Part shown: piece after piece, positions 39,384 to 50,153 of the stretch
Layout: every line of letters starts with the position of its first letter
Numbering within the stretch: position 1 is the first letter of the stretch
NCBI GenBank assembly: GCA_964458335.1
Contig: CAYWIJ010000008.1
Span: 1 to 52,973 of the forward strand
Length of the DNA stretch: 52,973 nt
Reading direction: 5' to 3'
Source: Aalborg-AAW-1 sp964458335
Lineage (GTDB): Bacteria; Patescibacteriota; Gracilibacteria; Absconditabacterales; Absconditicoccaceae
Position numbers and translations under genes: made by a program
Notes under the pieces: model-generated
Databases searched by the model: none
The model's input: the letters and a program-made list of their open reading frames with translations, nothing else
Told to the model about the DNA's origin: nothing

Positions 39384-40886
39384 ATGAACAATATTGTCCT
39401 GATAGGAGCTGGTGGAACGGGGATGTCGTGATTGGCGATGATGCTTTTTGATATTGGGTACAAGAATATTATCTGTATCAATAATATACAAACAGACCTT
39501 ACTGACCGTCTATCTCGTCATGGTTTGAAAGTGATTATCTGACACGGAAATTATCAAGTAGATCTTCATGATTTTGTTATTTATTCAGATATTCAAGCCA
39601 TTATTGATGGACCTGAGATCACCCAGTCTCGTGAATATCAAAAAAATCCTACTAAAAAACATTATCATATCTGTCTGACGTATAATCAGTTTGTTGCTGA
39701 AATTTCTAAAAAATTTCTCACTGTTTCTGTTAGTGGATCAAATGGGAAGACGAGTACGACCGCGATGCTTACTTGGGCAATATCTCAGACGAATAGTTTG
39801 TTTGGTCTCGCAATTGTGGGAGGACTGCTGCCAAATTTCAATCACCAATGATATGCAATCAATCAAGACCCTGACATTCAGTCAGATATTCATCATCTTT
39901 TTGAACATATTTTTAACCAAAAACATCAGCTCGATTATTTGTTATTAAAAAAATACATCTTTGTGATAGAGGCATGTGAACATAGAGAACATTTCCTTCT
40001 TTACGATACTGATTATGCACTTATTACGAATGTGGAGCGAGATCATGTGGATTATTATAAGACTTTGGAATCGTATCGTCAGGCATTCGCTGATATGATA
40101 AATGGTACGAGACATTGAGTTATTATCACTCCTTGAGTCTTATCTTCGTTACAGTGATATGAATTAACTCAAAAAAATCTTATGATTTCTGAGTCCTATC
40201 GCGTTGATATCCCTTTTTTGGTGGGTTCGTATACGGAGTTGAATGCTGGTATGGTGAAGAGTTTGATTGATGTCATTGCTCGCTGTGAAACAAGTACTCT
40301 TGGGGTAAGGAGAGACGACGAAGCAATCCCAATAAATGGTGATGGATCGCCATACTCCTCTCGTAAACTCGAGTTAAAAGTCGTTCGCGATGACGAACTT
40401 CAGACTACTCTTTCTTCATTTCAAGGAGTAGGAAGAAGAATGGAGGTGATTGGAACCATAGGAGAGAAAGTCGTCTATAGTGACTATGGACATCATGCTC
40501 CAGCATTGGAATGAAATATCAAAGCATTGAAAGAACAATTTCCTAACAAAAAAATCTGTGCTATCTTCCAACCTCATCAAGCACAGAGAGTATTGGCTGG
40601 TTGGGACGATTTTCAGAAAGCGTTGCAAGGAGTAGATACTACGATTATTTATCGTCTGTACACAGCTAGAGAAGATTTTAAGACTTTACAAGCGGAGTAT
40701 CCTCGTTTGGCATCAGTATCGAGTTTTGATGAATTGGGAGAACAGTTTGCACAAGATTTGTATGCTGACTATGTGATTGATATTACCACTCTTGCTACTG
40801 AACTTCGTGCGTTGTCAGATGACTATCTTATTGTCTATTTCTCAGCAGGAGATTTAGACGAAGAGATGAGAAAAATTGTTGAATAA
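39384..40886 (+). CDS. murC: UDP-N-acetylmuramate-L-alanine ligase (MurC)
   Basis: 500 residues. N-terminal Rossmann loop LIGAGGTGMSGLAMML, P-loop VSGSNGKTSTTAML, EACEHREHFL, ITNVERDHVDYY, and the C-terminal VGRRMEVIG and YSDYGHHAPALE, diagnostic of MurC. It attaches L-Ala to UDP-MurNAc, the first peptide step. Between KSLIDVI and LQTTLSSFQGV a full palindromic repeat (40272-40394) is inserted in frame and adds about 40 residues (297-338). TGAs are Gly. The other wall ligase in the window, murF, carries the same repeat. Confidence 0.92.
40272..40394 (+). repeat. Full palindromic element inside murC
   Basis: Left arm GTCATTGCTCGC, core GACGACGAAGCAATCC, right arm GTTCGCGATGAC. It aligns with the 53-nt argS copy through GAA..AAGT..CTCTT.GGG and reads VIARCETSTLGVRRDDEAIP in the murC frame. 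It is the only complete two-armed copy in a coding region here. Confidence 0.85.
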
Positions 40887-40911
40887 AAATTTATTCTCTA
40901 CCACACACACT

Positions 40912-41547
40912 ATGAAGGAAAAAAGAATCCTTATTATCAATGGATCTATTAGAGGAAAAGAAGGTAATTCTCGAAGATTAGCACAACAAGCCAAACAGAT
41001 TCTTAAGGAATTATATAGTATCAAAAGTAAGATTTTAACTCTTTCTCATCCTGAGCGTACCATTCATGATGTGTATGATTTAGTGAAACAAGCTGATGGA
41101 TTTTTAGTGTTATCTGGAACGTATTGGAATAATATGAGTTCTCTACTTCAGAGATTTATAGAAGCAATGTCTATTTATGAGAATAATGAAATATTTTTTG
41201 GAAAACCATTAGCATGTGTTGTTACTATGGATTCTGTTGGAGGTGTAGATGTATGACTTACTATACAAAACTCTTTTGCTTGATTGTGATGTCGATTTCC
41301 TCCCTGTTCTTCTATTGTAGTATCAAGATTAGCACAATATACCTTATTAGAAAATCCTCATAATAAAGAGAATGATGATGTCTGGACTGCTGATGATTTG
41401 AAAATAGTGATAAAAAATCTTGTATCAGCAACATCAATTGATAGACAACAACGAACAGCTTGGTCCTATAATTTATTAGAGTATAATGAAGATAAACGAC
41501 CAGAGACAGGAGATATCAATCTTCATACCCCTCTTTTTATAGAATAA
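40912..41547 (+). CDS. NADPH-dependent FMN reductase-like flavoprotein
   Basis: 211 residues with a flavodoxin-like fold: N-terminal ILIINGSIRGKEGNSRRLAQ phosphate-binding loop for FMN, GFLVLSGTYWNNMSSLLQRF, and CVVTMDSVGG. Family members reduce flavins, quinones or metal ions with NAD(P)H. ATG 40912 (MKEKRIL) is chosen over the in-frame 40876 start that overlaps murC. Three TGA codons are Gly. Confidence 0.8.
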
Positions 41548-41559
41548 AAAATACTTGAT

Positions 41560-42450
41560 ATGTGACATAACCATAACTACAATACTGAATCACAAGGTAT
41601 TACTTTAGCGTTTTGGTTAAATTTGTGATTTTCGATACTAGAGATTATTGGAGGATTGCTGACGAATTCGACGGCTATTATTGCAGATGCTTTTCATGAT
41701 TTTGGTGATGCGATGGCGATAGGATTAGCAGTTATTTTGGAAAAAATTTCACGTAAGAAGAGGGATAATCACTATACTTATGGATATAGGCGTTTTTCTC
41801 TTCTGGCCGCTATCATTATGTCGGTAATCCTTCTTGTAGGGGCCGTACTGATGTCAATTGAAGCTATACAGTCATTTTCTGAACCCAAAACGGTCAATAG
41901 TGTCGGAATGTTTGGTCTTGCTATCTTTGGGATAGCGGTCAACGGAGTAGCATTTCTCCGTATTAAATATTGAAATTGGCATAGTCATGATGGACATGAA
42001 CATAGTAATAATGGAAGGGCCGTAATGCTCCATCTTCTCGAGGATGTTTTGGGTTGGATAGCAGTATTGGTTTGATCTGCTCTTATGTATTTTACTGGTC
42101 GATATTGGATTGATGGTGTATTGGTACTTGGAATAGCAATCTTTATCGTGTATAATGCCACGAATAATCTCCTCGATACGATGAAAATACTATTACAATC
42201 AGTTCCAGAAAATATTTCTGTCGATGAGATTAAAAAAAAGTTGCTTGCTCTGACTAATATTGAAGATGTGCATGATATTCACGTTTGGTCGATAGATGGA
42301 GAATATGTCGTAGCTTCGATGCATATTGTAATAAAGAAAAACTTGACAAAAGAACAACATAAGGATATAATAAATATATTGAATCATCATCACATTGATC
42401 ATCCTACCATACAGTTTGAGCTGTTTGGATGTGAAGGAGGGGCATGTTAA
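41560..42450 (+). CDS. Cation diffusion facilitator (zinc/cobalt-type efflux)
   Basis: 296 residues, six TM helices. TM2 ADAFHDFGDA and TM5 HLLEDVLGW provide the H/D metal site; a His-rich loop (GNWHSHDGHEHSNN) lies between TM4 and TM5, and a C-terminal cytoplasmic domain follows (IEDVHDIHVWSIDGEYVVA). It exports Zn or related divalent metals by proton antiport. It starts 12 nt after the flavoprotein gene. The second codon is TGA (MGHNH). Confidence 0.94.
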
Positions 42451-42479
42451 AATTTATTTTTGTAAATATGATTTATTAG

Positions 42480-42938
42480 ATGAAAGAAACTTTTGAAAAA
42501 AAAGAATGAGTACAGGGAGAATTATTTAAAAGAAATTTTGAACTATCTCCTTATAAAGAAGAAATTATAACTAACTTAGATCAGTTAGATAATATTTTTG
42601 ATTGAGATCAGGAGATTGAAACTTTAGCTATGAATTTATTTGGCTCAAAAGATGAATTTATATCTTGGTTTTTAGATAATACAAATTGGAGAGAGGGTGT
42701 TCCAGAGTGATTTACAAAAATAGATGCATTGAAGAAGATAGTGAAACTAGATGAAGAAATTATAGATTTGTGTACAAAAATTGATGAAGATTCTATGGTT
42801 GTGTTAAGAAACTTATTGAGATATAATGAATACAAGACTTTTTATAGAAATAGCAAAACGATTCCGTTATTATTCTCTAGAGATCAACTCATTCATTACC
42901 TTATGTATATAGGGCGTTGAGATTATAGTTATTCTTAA
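42480..42938 (+). CDS. Hypothetical acidic protein
   Basis: 152 residues, Asp/Glu-rich, no signal peptide or TM helix. Its core IDALKKIVKLDEEIIDLCTKI is predicted helical. Four or more TGA codons are Gly, so most of the N-terminal half is hidden under the standard code. It starts 29 nt after the CDF gene. No family recognised. Confidence 0.6.
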
Positions 42939-43174
42939 GGGAGAATTATAATAAAAAAAGAAGTTTGGATATTTCCATACTTTTAATTATTAAGTTTATA
43001 AAATTCTTACCTTGATGGATTATCGATACGATGGCAATAAGTGGATTTTCAAAGTTACTCATTTTTTTTAAAACAAAAATATAAATAAGTCAAGTATTGT
43101 GTGCAAGAGGGAAATGACTATTTCGTTATTGAAACTGGTAAAAAAACAAGTATACTCTATCGTTTATTTTTTGC

Positions 43175-43180
43175 TATAAA
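43175..43180 (+). promoter_or_regulatory. Extended -10 box for the PepF gene
   Basis: TTGCTATAAA (TGN plus TATAAA) ends five nt before the ATG at 43186, another leaderless candidate. An alternative -10 TATACT lies about 20 nt upstream. Confidence 0.55.
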
Positions 43181-43185
43181 GAGAA

Positions 43186-44859
43186 ATGTCCCTTACACGA
43201 ACTGCACTAGAACCACAATTTCAAGCATTATTGGATAGAGAAATAACATCGTACGATGCGCTTGTCACTTGGATCAAAGATTGTGATACGCTTGATTCTT
43301 CTCTGAGCGTCGATTTTGCCTGGAGATATATCCACCAAAGCACCAATACCGCTGATACACAAGCAGAAGCAATCTATACTGATTTTCTTCAGACCATTTA
43401 TCCACACTGGATAACTTTTTCTGATAAACTGGGGCGTAAATTGATTGCAAGTGAGTTTGTGGATCAGCTTCCTGCTGAATATCATAACTATGTCAGAGGT
43501 GTGAAGCATGGTGTGGCAATGTTTCGTGAAGAGAATGTTGCTCTGTCGACCCAAGAAGAAGAAGTTAAATCCCAGTTTGCTAAGATTGCTGGTGCACAGA
43601 CTATCGTCTATAGGGACACCGAACTCACTATCCAACAAGCGAACGACTATCTCAAGAACTCTGACCGTGCTGTCAGAAAAGAGGTTTTTGAACTTATCGA
43701 ACAGAGAAGAAAACAAGATGCAGAGAAGTTAGATGAGATTATGTCGCAGTTGATCCAGATTAGGACGCAGATCGCTCGTAATTGTGGGTTTGAGAGTTAC
43801 ACGGATTACAAGTATTCGTACAGATATGACTATACCAAGGAACAGATTAATGAGTTTCATGAGTCAATTCGTCAGGTTGTCACTCCTCTGGGGAAGAAAT
43901 TTTTTGATACCAGAAAAAAATTACTCTGACTGAAATCCCTGAAACCCTACGATTTCGATGCACCCTTGTTTGGGGAGGTAGAGAGTGAATTGTTTGCTTC
44001 CACTGATGAGATGATTGACAAGTTGTGTCTGTTGGTGAAGGATATGGATCCAGAGTTTGAAACCTTTATCCGTGGGATGCAGTCAGAAAAGAATCTTGAT
44101 CTCGAAACACGCAAAAATAAAGCACCAGGTTGATACAACTACCCTCTCGCGGGACAACCGTATTCGTTTATCTTTATGAATGCCCTCAGAGATAGTTATG
44201 GATGGTTTACTTGGGCGCATGAAGCGGGACACGGTATCCATCATTATCAGACTAGACACCTTCCTCTGGGATATTTTAGAGATTGTCCATCAGAGATTTG
44301 TGAGATCGCTTCTATGGCGATGGAGTTGTTTACGATGAATGATTTGGGTCGTATTGGGTTGAATACAACTCAGATTAGAGATTCGCTCGAAGATAAGTTA
44401 ACGAAAGATATTCTCTTCTTACCGTGGATGTCACAGATCGATCTGTTTCAGCAATGGATATACGATCATCCTGACCATACGGTAGAACAGAGACATGCAC
44501 ACTGGAAAGAATTAAATGCCTTATATCCTTATGCGATTCGTATCGGAGAAGCTGCTGCGTGGGAAGGAGAATACGATAACTATGCAGATACGTTTTGGCA
44601 AAGACAGATGCATGTGTTTGATTATCCGTTCTATTATATCGACTATGGTATCGCGTATCTAGCTTCAGCACAACTGTATGGACAATGGAAAATCGATAGA
44701 ACACAAGCTATCAAGAACTACAAGAATATTCTCTCTGCTGGATATGTGCATTCTATTCCTGAGACGATGAAATTAGGAAACGTCGAGTTTGATATTTCAG
44801 CACCTAAACTTCAAGAATTGATGAGTGTCTTGGAGAAGGAGTATGATGAGTTGATATAA
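43186..44859 (+). CDS. M3-family oligoendopeptidase (PepF-like)
   Basis: 557 residues. The zinc motif is HEAGH (H345, E346, H349; WAHEAGHGIHHYQT) with the third ligand Glu in a CEIASMAMELF segment; C-terminal DYGIAYLASAQLYGQW. M3B enzymes cut oligopeptides of about 6-20 residues in the cytoplasm. Two TGAs (LLGLKSL, PGGYNYPL) are Gly. A hairpin-bearing element follows at once (44872-44927). Confidence 0.95.
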
Positions 44860-44871
44860 TGAAAATTATTG

Positions 44872-44927
44872 CCTTGCAAAAAGCATTGGGAAAATTATAA
44901 AGAAACCTGCGACTGGCTTCGCAGGTT
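44872..44927. repeat. CCTTGCAAAAAG-hairpin element, copy 2
   Basis: CCTTGCAAAAAGC, ATTGGGAAAA and a perfect hairpin AACCTGCGA-CTGGCT-TCGCAGGTT. It parallels copy 1 (15401-15465) in order, spacing and the CTGGCT/TGGCTAG loop. It can terminate the PepF transcript and, read on the minus strand, the ORF at 44999-45223. Confidence 0.65.
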
Positions 44928-44998
44928 CTGAAAACTTTTCTGTTCTTTGGTTTCCCAAAGGATTTGAAAATAGTTTTAAACACTCAGTGAGTTTGTTC

Positions 44999-45223
44999 TT
45001 ATTTTTTTCCTTTTATCGCCAGCAAAATTGGAACGGCTATTCCTATTGCTAATGTTGATAAAAAGGCTACTAATTCAGTCGCATAATTTCTAAAAAGAAA
45101 GAATAGACTGACAGCAAGCAAGATAAGAACTAAGGTGAAAGTTAAATTGGGATTTCCCTTTATTAACTCTTGAAAGAAAGCAGTCCATGAATTCCTTGGG
45201 CTGTTTTTTGTTGGAAATAAATT
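44999..45223 (-). pseudogene. Membrane-protein frame without start codon, after ksgA
   Basis: Directly after the ksgA TAG (45224-45226) the same frame stays open for 74 codons: an NSPRNSWTAFFQELIKGNPN segment, then two hydrophobic helices (LTFTLVLILLAVSLFFLF; LVAFLSTLAIGIAVPILLA) and a KGKK end at TAA 44999-45001. There is no ATG, GTG or TTG before the first helix. It could be a decayed gene, be read through from ksgA, or use a rare start (ATA). Confidence 0.4.
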
Positions 45224-46027
45224 CTAATTTAATATCTTCTTCATCTCCTCCCATCATAGTTCTTCCAATCTTTGGCTGGAATAGTCCGTAATATCAAATA
45301 CGATAGCGTCAGAATCTTTATTTTTTTGTCTATGTTTGACGACAATCTTGTGAGAAGCTCCGAGTGTTTTTCTCTTATAGGGGCTATACAGATCGAGGAA
45401 CTGGAGCAGAAGACCATAGTCTAGACTTGGGATGCTATCTAAAGGTTTCGGACTGACACGGATGACGGTACTGACGACTTTCGGTGGTGGTGTGAAGGCA
45501 GTCGGAGGTACATCGAAACAATGCTCGACTTTATAGGCATAGTTGATCAACCATCGAAGGAATGACTTCTTCGGAGCATCATGGACGATCTTCTCTGCTG
45601 CTTCTCTTTGTATGAGGAATACTCCTCCAGCTCGTGTCGGTGTCTGTGTTTCAAAAAACTTTCTGAGTATGGGAGAAGTGATATAATAGGGAAGATTTCC
45701 GACAATGAGTGTTTTATCTTGTGGTGTCTGAAAAGGAAAATCTTCTGTGTTTCCTTCCTCTCGTTGTAAGACATCTTTATTGACAATCTTGGTGTGACGT
45801 GAGCGTATCTTGTGACCATTCAGATAATTTACCATTTTGGTGTCGTATTCGATGAGAAGGGTCTGACTACTGAGGTCTTGGATACGTTCCGTGAGTGCTC
45901 CTTTTCCTGGTCAGATTTCGACAAGTGTTTGACTTTCTGTCGATACAAAAAGCTGTTGTACTTGCTGGGCGATATGGTCCAGTACGGTTTGGTCAGTCAG
46001 GAAATTTTGTCAGAGATAAGAAGACAT
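45224..46027 (-). CDS. rsmA: 16S rRNA dimethyladenosine transferase KsgA/RsmA
   Basis: 267 residues: LGQNFLTDQTVLD, SAM motif I EIGPGKGALTER (first Gly is TGA), and catalytic motif IV NLPYYITSPILRKF; C-terminal helical domain LLQFLDLYSPYKRKTLG. It dimethylates two adenines in helix 45 late in 30S assembly. Its ATG overlaps the cmk stop (TAATG), so the two are translationally coupled. Three or more TGAs are Gly. Confidence 0.95.
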
Positions 46028-46710
46028 TATGTCTTGTTGATGATAGTTAAAGAAAGGTTGTAGGCTTGTTCTACTTGTTGATCGATGGTAAGGACACTGG
46101 TGTCTATTTCGATCGCATCAGGAGCTTTTATATTGACGGCATCAGGACCGAGGTAATCGGTTTGGTCTCTGAGTACAATATCAGCATAAATTTCTTCCAT
46201 CGTCACATCTTGTCATCTGGCTATCATTTCATTATATCTTCTCTGTGCTCTGATGTCGACATTTCCTGTCAGGAAGAGTTTCAGCTCTGCATGAGGAAAG
46301 ACAACCGTTCCCATATCTCTTCCATCGACGACGATCCCTCATCATTGTCCAATCCTCTTCTGCTCTTCACCCAGCCAAGAACGTACACTGGGAGACACGA
46401 CAATCGGTTTCATCTGTGACGAGAGTGTGGTCAGGCGAATTTCTTTTTCTATATTTTCTCCATTGAGTATCATGTCATTGTGGTCCGTCTCAGGATTGTG
46501 TTGGAAAGAAAGAGTGATCTGACTCAGCATGGTCTGTTTGTCCCTTTCGGGTGCATCGAGAAGTCCGTGTCTCATTGCGTACACTGCAACGGCTCTATAC
46601 ATAGCTCCCGTATCCAGATAGGTATATCAGAGTTTGCGAGCCAAGTCCATTGCTGTCGTCCCTTTTCCTGTCGCTACATAACCGTCGATGGCGATGATGA
46701 TTTTTTTCAT
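46027..46710 (-). CDS. cmk: Cytidylate kinase
   Basis: 227 residues: P-loop IAIDGYVATGKGTTAMDLA, KLGYTYLDTGAMYRAVA, VVDGRDMGTVVFPHA and RAQRRYNEM. It phosphorylates CMP and dCMP. The P-loop reads DGYVATGKGT where most Cmk have DGPxGxGKST; the GK remains. TGAs encode three Gly near IGQGGGIV. It shares a transcript with ksgA and starts after a repeat-rich spacer from adk. Confidence 0.93.
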
Positions 46711-46738
46711 AGGAGAATCTGGGAAATAAATATGGTTC

Positions 46739-46757
46739 TTAGGTATTAGTTCCTAGG
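46739..46757. repeat. TTAGTTCCTAG-family repeat
   Basis: TTAGGTATTAGTTCCTAGG, the same family as 28971-28998 and 7812-7842. Confidence 0.6.
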
Positions 46758-46785
46758 GACTGTAAGAATAAATTATACTTTGGTT

Positions 46786-46835
46786 GTCATTCTCCACTCA
46801 AAGACTCGGGTAAAAGAGACGAAGGAAGAATCCAG
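46786..46835. repeat. GTCATTCT-type repeat fragment
   Basis: GTCATTCTCCACTCAAAGAC ... GAAGGAAGAATCC resembles the left half of the repeats at 32906 and 33986. Confidence 0.5.
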
Positions 46836-46899
46836 CGCTTCGTAAGTTAAAGCACGATGATGCAAATTTGTTATCTATTTTAATAATATCGATATTGCA

Positions 46900-47469
46900 C
46901 TACTTGCCTTTGCTCATCGAAATCTTTTTTACTTCTTCATGAACTTGTTCTATACTTGGCGAAGCGTCGATACGAATCACTGGGAAGAATTTTTCAAACA
47001 ATTCAATATTTGGTAATGTTTTTTCAAAGAATAAGTCTAATCTTTTATCAACTGACTCTGGAGTATCATCGTTACGTCCTCTTCAAAGCATTCTTTTTTT
47101 TGCTTCTTCTCTGCTGAGTTCAAAATAGATGCCCACAATTTCTCTTTTCTCTTGCAATGATACTTGAACAAGATCGACAAGTTGTGCTAATGTTCTTGGA
47201 TAACCATCGAGGAGCATTGATTTCTTTTCACTCAAAATAGTAGAAAAATAGAAGTGAAACATTGATATAGAAACTTCATCCGAAATAAGTTGTCCTAGTT
47301 CTAACTTGTTACTTAAATAGTCTCCAATAGCATTTGGATGAGATTTTAATGCACGAAAAATATCTCCAGATGAAAAATAAGAGAGTTTATCTTCATAGAG
47401 TGTTTGTAAAAGAGCTGATTGAGTTCCTTTTCCTGATCCTTGGATACCAAATAATACGATGTCTTTCAT
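46900..47469 (-). CDS. adk: Adenylate kinase
   Basis: 189 residues, a short-LID form. P-loop LFGIQGSGKGTQ (usually GAPGSGKGTQ), SSGDIFRAL, LLDGYPRTLAQ, and RMLRGRNDDTPESVDKRL. It interconverts AMP, ADP and ATP. ATG 47469 (MKDIVLFG) is used; the frame stays open upstream but that region is not Adk-like. One TGA (RGRNDD) is Gly. Confidence 0.92.
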
Positions 47470-47677
47470 AGATATAATATACAATGATAATATAAATACG
47501 TAATCGCCTATATTATCGCAATTACTACATACTATAACAAATATGTCATTCATTAACAAGAGAGAATAAAAATTTGTCTCCTTATTATTCAAGAATGTGA
47601 TTCAATATTTGCTTTATTTTAAAATATACCTATACTCTTTTTGTTCATAATTTTATATATTGTAGTGATAAAAAGAA

Positions 47678-48946
47678 GTGATTAATGTGTTGAAGCCATT
47701 TCGTAATGTACTAACTATGAGTACAGGATATCTTTTTGCGGTAGGAAGTATCATTATTATGTATACTTTACTTCCTATTATTTTTACTGATCTTCGAGGA
47801 TCAAAAATAGCAGGTATTGCTATTATGGTGATGACGATGTTACAAATATTTCTTTTCTGACCCCTTGCTGCTAATCTTGTGGACACGTATGGAGCCAGAA
47901 AGATGTTGTGGTGATATGTTGGATTTTTTATTGTAGGTTCTATTCTATGGTTATTTTCCTACCATATTGATGGATTTATACTGAAAAGTAGTGTAGTCTG
48001 ATTGATGACGCTGTCCTTTGCTGTTTGATTTGCATGTAAATTTGTCGATGTGTATACGTTAAGATCTTCACCCGCATCAAAAAGTGGAATTGCATTTGGA
48101 ATACTGACATCATTGGCATGATTGGGACGTTTTATAGGGACACTTATCCAACCATCGTTAATTCAAGAAGTAACTCAAGTCTATGCTCCTTGGATTATGA
48201 TCGGATCTATGGTATTGTTTGGAATATCATTATTATGTATCAAATCTGATCTTGAACCAGATCCAGCTATTATTTTTAATAAAGAGAAACTTGATAGTCG
48301 TATTAAGACAAGTTTAGTAGGAGTATTGGGAACATATAAAAATACATTCTATCGTGGATGGAGATTTATTCAACGTTGTCGTCAATTCCCTCTTATTCCT
48401 TTAACGGTTTCATTTTTTGAGGGTATTTATTTTGCTTCATTATGGTTTATTATACCATTATATCTTTCTGCTCATCCAGAATATCATGCAACAGGATTGG
48501 AAATTGGTATCTATGAGATTGTTAGTGTCTGTGTTGCAGTGATATTTGGCTATATTGCAGATAAAGGTAGTAGTGTCAGAAATGTCGTGATATGATGGAT
48601 TGGTATTTTGATAGGAGTCTGAATTCTTTATTTTCATCCATCATTAGAGATTTTGGTACTTGTAGGAGTGATTATTGGACTTTCCAATAATTTGCTATAT
48701 TCGACGGGACAACATATCCTGGCGAAGAATGATGTTGATCATGAAAATGATGGTGCTTACGCACAGACGAGAAATATTATTGCTAATATTTGATATATGT
48801 TTATGCCAGTAGTATGGTGATTATTGATGCATCTTGATTTTGCTTTGATTTTAAAGCTATTTTCAAGTATGATATCAAGTATTGCAATGATTGGATTGAT
48901 AGTTGCTTTTTATCTTCTCGTTATGAGAGAACATCAGAAGAGTTAA
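47678..48946 (+). CDS. MFS transporter
   Basis: 422 residues from GTG 47678 (alternatively ATG 47717), with 12 predicted TM helices, an NLVDTYGARKM loop after TM2 (motif A-like) and a long basic central loop (KNTFYRGWRFIQRCRQF). Substrate unknown. An in-frame TAA lies nine nt before the GTG, so the start cannot be further upstream. Ten or more TGAs are Gly. Confidence 0.8.
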
Positions 48947-48971
48947 AGGTATAAGGTTAGTAAGGTGTTTT

Positions 48972-49042
48972 GTCATTGAGAACGAGGTACGAGTGTGGCA
49001 ATCTACTTATTAGATATGGATTGCTTCGTGCCTCGCAATGAC
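48972..49042. repeat. Full palindromic element before ruvX
   Basis: GTCATTGAGAACGAGGTACG ... GATTGCTTCGTGCCTCGCAATGAC with inverted ends, 71 nt, between the MFS gene and ruvX. It ends 35 nt before the ruvX ATG. Confidence 0.85.
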
Positions 49043-49077
49043 TTTTTATGTGGTGAGTTTTAATTAAATTATCAATT

Positions 49078-49482
49078 ATGTCTCGTATATTGTCGATAGA
49101 TTGGTGAAGTAAACGTATAGGTTTGGCTTGGATGGATATGAAAAACAAGACTCCTCTTCCTTTGTGATACTTGGAAAATACAAATACAGTCTATTTTGAT
49201 CTTGCCTCGTTGATAGCACAGTATGGTATCGATACGATCGTCTATGGATATCCTGAAGGAAATAAAGGCGTTATGGGTAAGATTGATAAATTTATCGCTT
49301 CATTACAATTTTCGGTCGCTGACACGGTGACATTTTACCCTATAGATGAACATTATTCTAGTACACAAGCGTCGAACATTACTTGAGATCTAGATCGTAA
49401 ACATATCTCACAAGATACGATCAGTGCGATGGTGATCTTAGAGAGATATCTTAATCGTCCTGATGCTCCTCAGGATCAATAG
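49078..49482 (+). CDS. ruvX: Putative pre-16S rRNA nuclease RuvX/YqgF
   Basis: 134 residues: N-terminal ILSIDWGSKRIGLAW with the first catalytic Asp, VYGYPEG, a YPIDEHYSSTQA segment with conserved Glu, and a C-terminal DTISAMVILERYL with a conserved Asp. RNase H-fold nuclease acting on 16S precursor ends. Three TGAs are Gly, including the motif WGSKR. Its last 32 nt overlap the convergent gene below. Confidence 0.9.
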
Positions 49483-49801
49483 CAAAATCATTTTGTGCTA
49501 ATAATATTTTTGCTATAGAATTGTGTATCGTGGTATTACCTTCTGGTTGATATTCCAGTATACTTTGCGTATCTTCTTGGGCTTCATTATAGGAAAGATC
49601 ACTCGGATACATATACAAGAACGATTCTTTTGGGCTAGTGTCAAAAACGATAGCTTGATAGAGTGAATTATTACATCGCTTTTTGAGTTTTTCGATGTTT
49701 TCTTCCGTAAAGAATAATCCTTTGAGTTTTGATTGCATCTCAGGATCGACCTGTTCGATGATATCTGGTGTGATGTAGTGTTTATCAATATAGATTTTCA
49801 T
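49451..49801 (-). CDS. Hypothetical protein, convergent with ruvX
   Basis: 116 residues, acidic: MKIYIDKHYITPDIIEQVDP ... and an Asp/Glu end. No TGA, no signal and no recognised family. The overlap with ruvX is confined to 32 nt; otherwise this is the only open frame in 49483-49801, and its composition is protein-like. Confidence 0.6.
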   Translation of the reverse strand: MKIYIDKHYITPDIIEQVDPEMQSKLKGLFFTEENIEKLKKRCNNSLYQAIVFDTSPKESFLYMYPSDLSYNEAQEDTQSILEYQPEGNTTIHNSIAKILLAQNDFAIDPEEHQDD

Positions 49802-50153
49802 GGCGACGAGAAGAGATAAATATATACTCTCAGTATAGTGCTTTTTTCAAAAAAATCAAATTTTGAAGTTTAAAAAGAATCCCTCTCCATGCGATGCGAG
49901 AGCTAGTGAACTTTGTTTGTGATTTTTCATAATTTTATAAGTTTTATTTGACTATTTATACGTATATGGAGTATGAATGTCAATACTTTTGAGAAATTCA
50001 TTGTTTGCAAATGTGGAGAATAATCATATGATGAATGAGTTATAAGGTTTATAATGTTATTGGGTTTATAAAGTATTCTTTACTAATCTTATAACTTTAC
50101 AGACTTTATCACCTTACAAACTTTCTTAAGTTTTATAACCTATAACCAATATA
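49802..50153. other. Upstream region of recA
   Basis: 352 nt without a gene. The second half is a series of TTATAA/CTTATAAC/TTACA words (50038-50150), a low-complexity repeat type also seen before rplQ (33020-33050). TATAAC at 50141-50146 is a likely -10, seven nt before the recA ATG. No LexA-type operator is recognised. Confidence 0.5.

Noticed and set aside
39691..39948. 85-codon plus-strand ORF
   Set aside because: It is out of frame inside murC, which is fully open with TGA = Gly and has clear Mur ligase motifs.
42998..43066. 22-codon ORF MDYRYDGNK before pepF
   Set aside because: Too short, no motif, and not supported by a promoter or conservation evidence.
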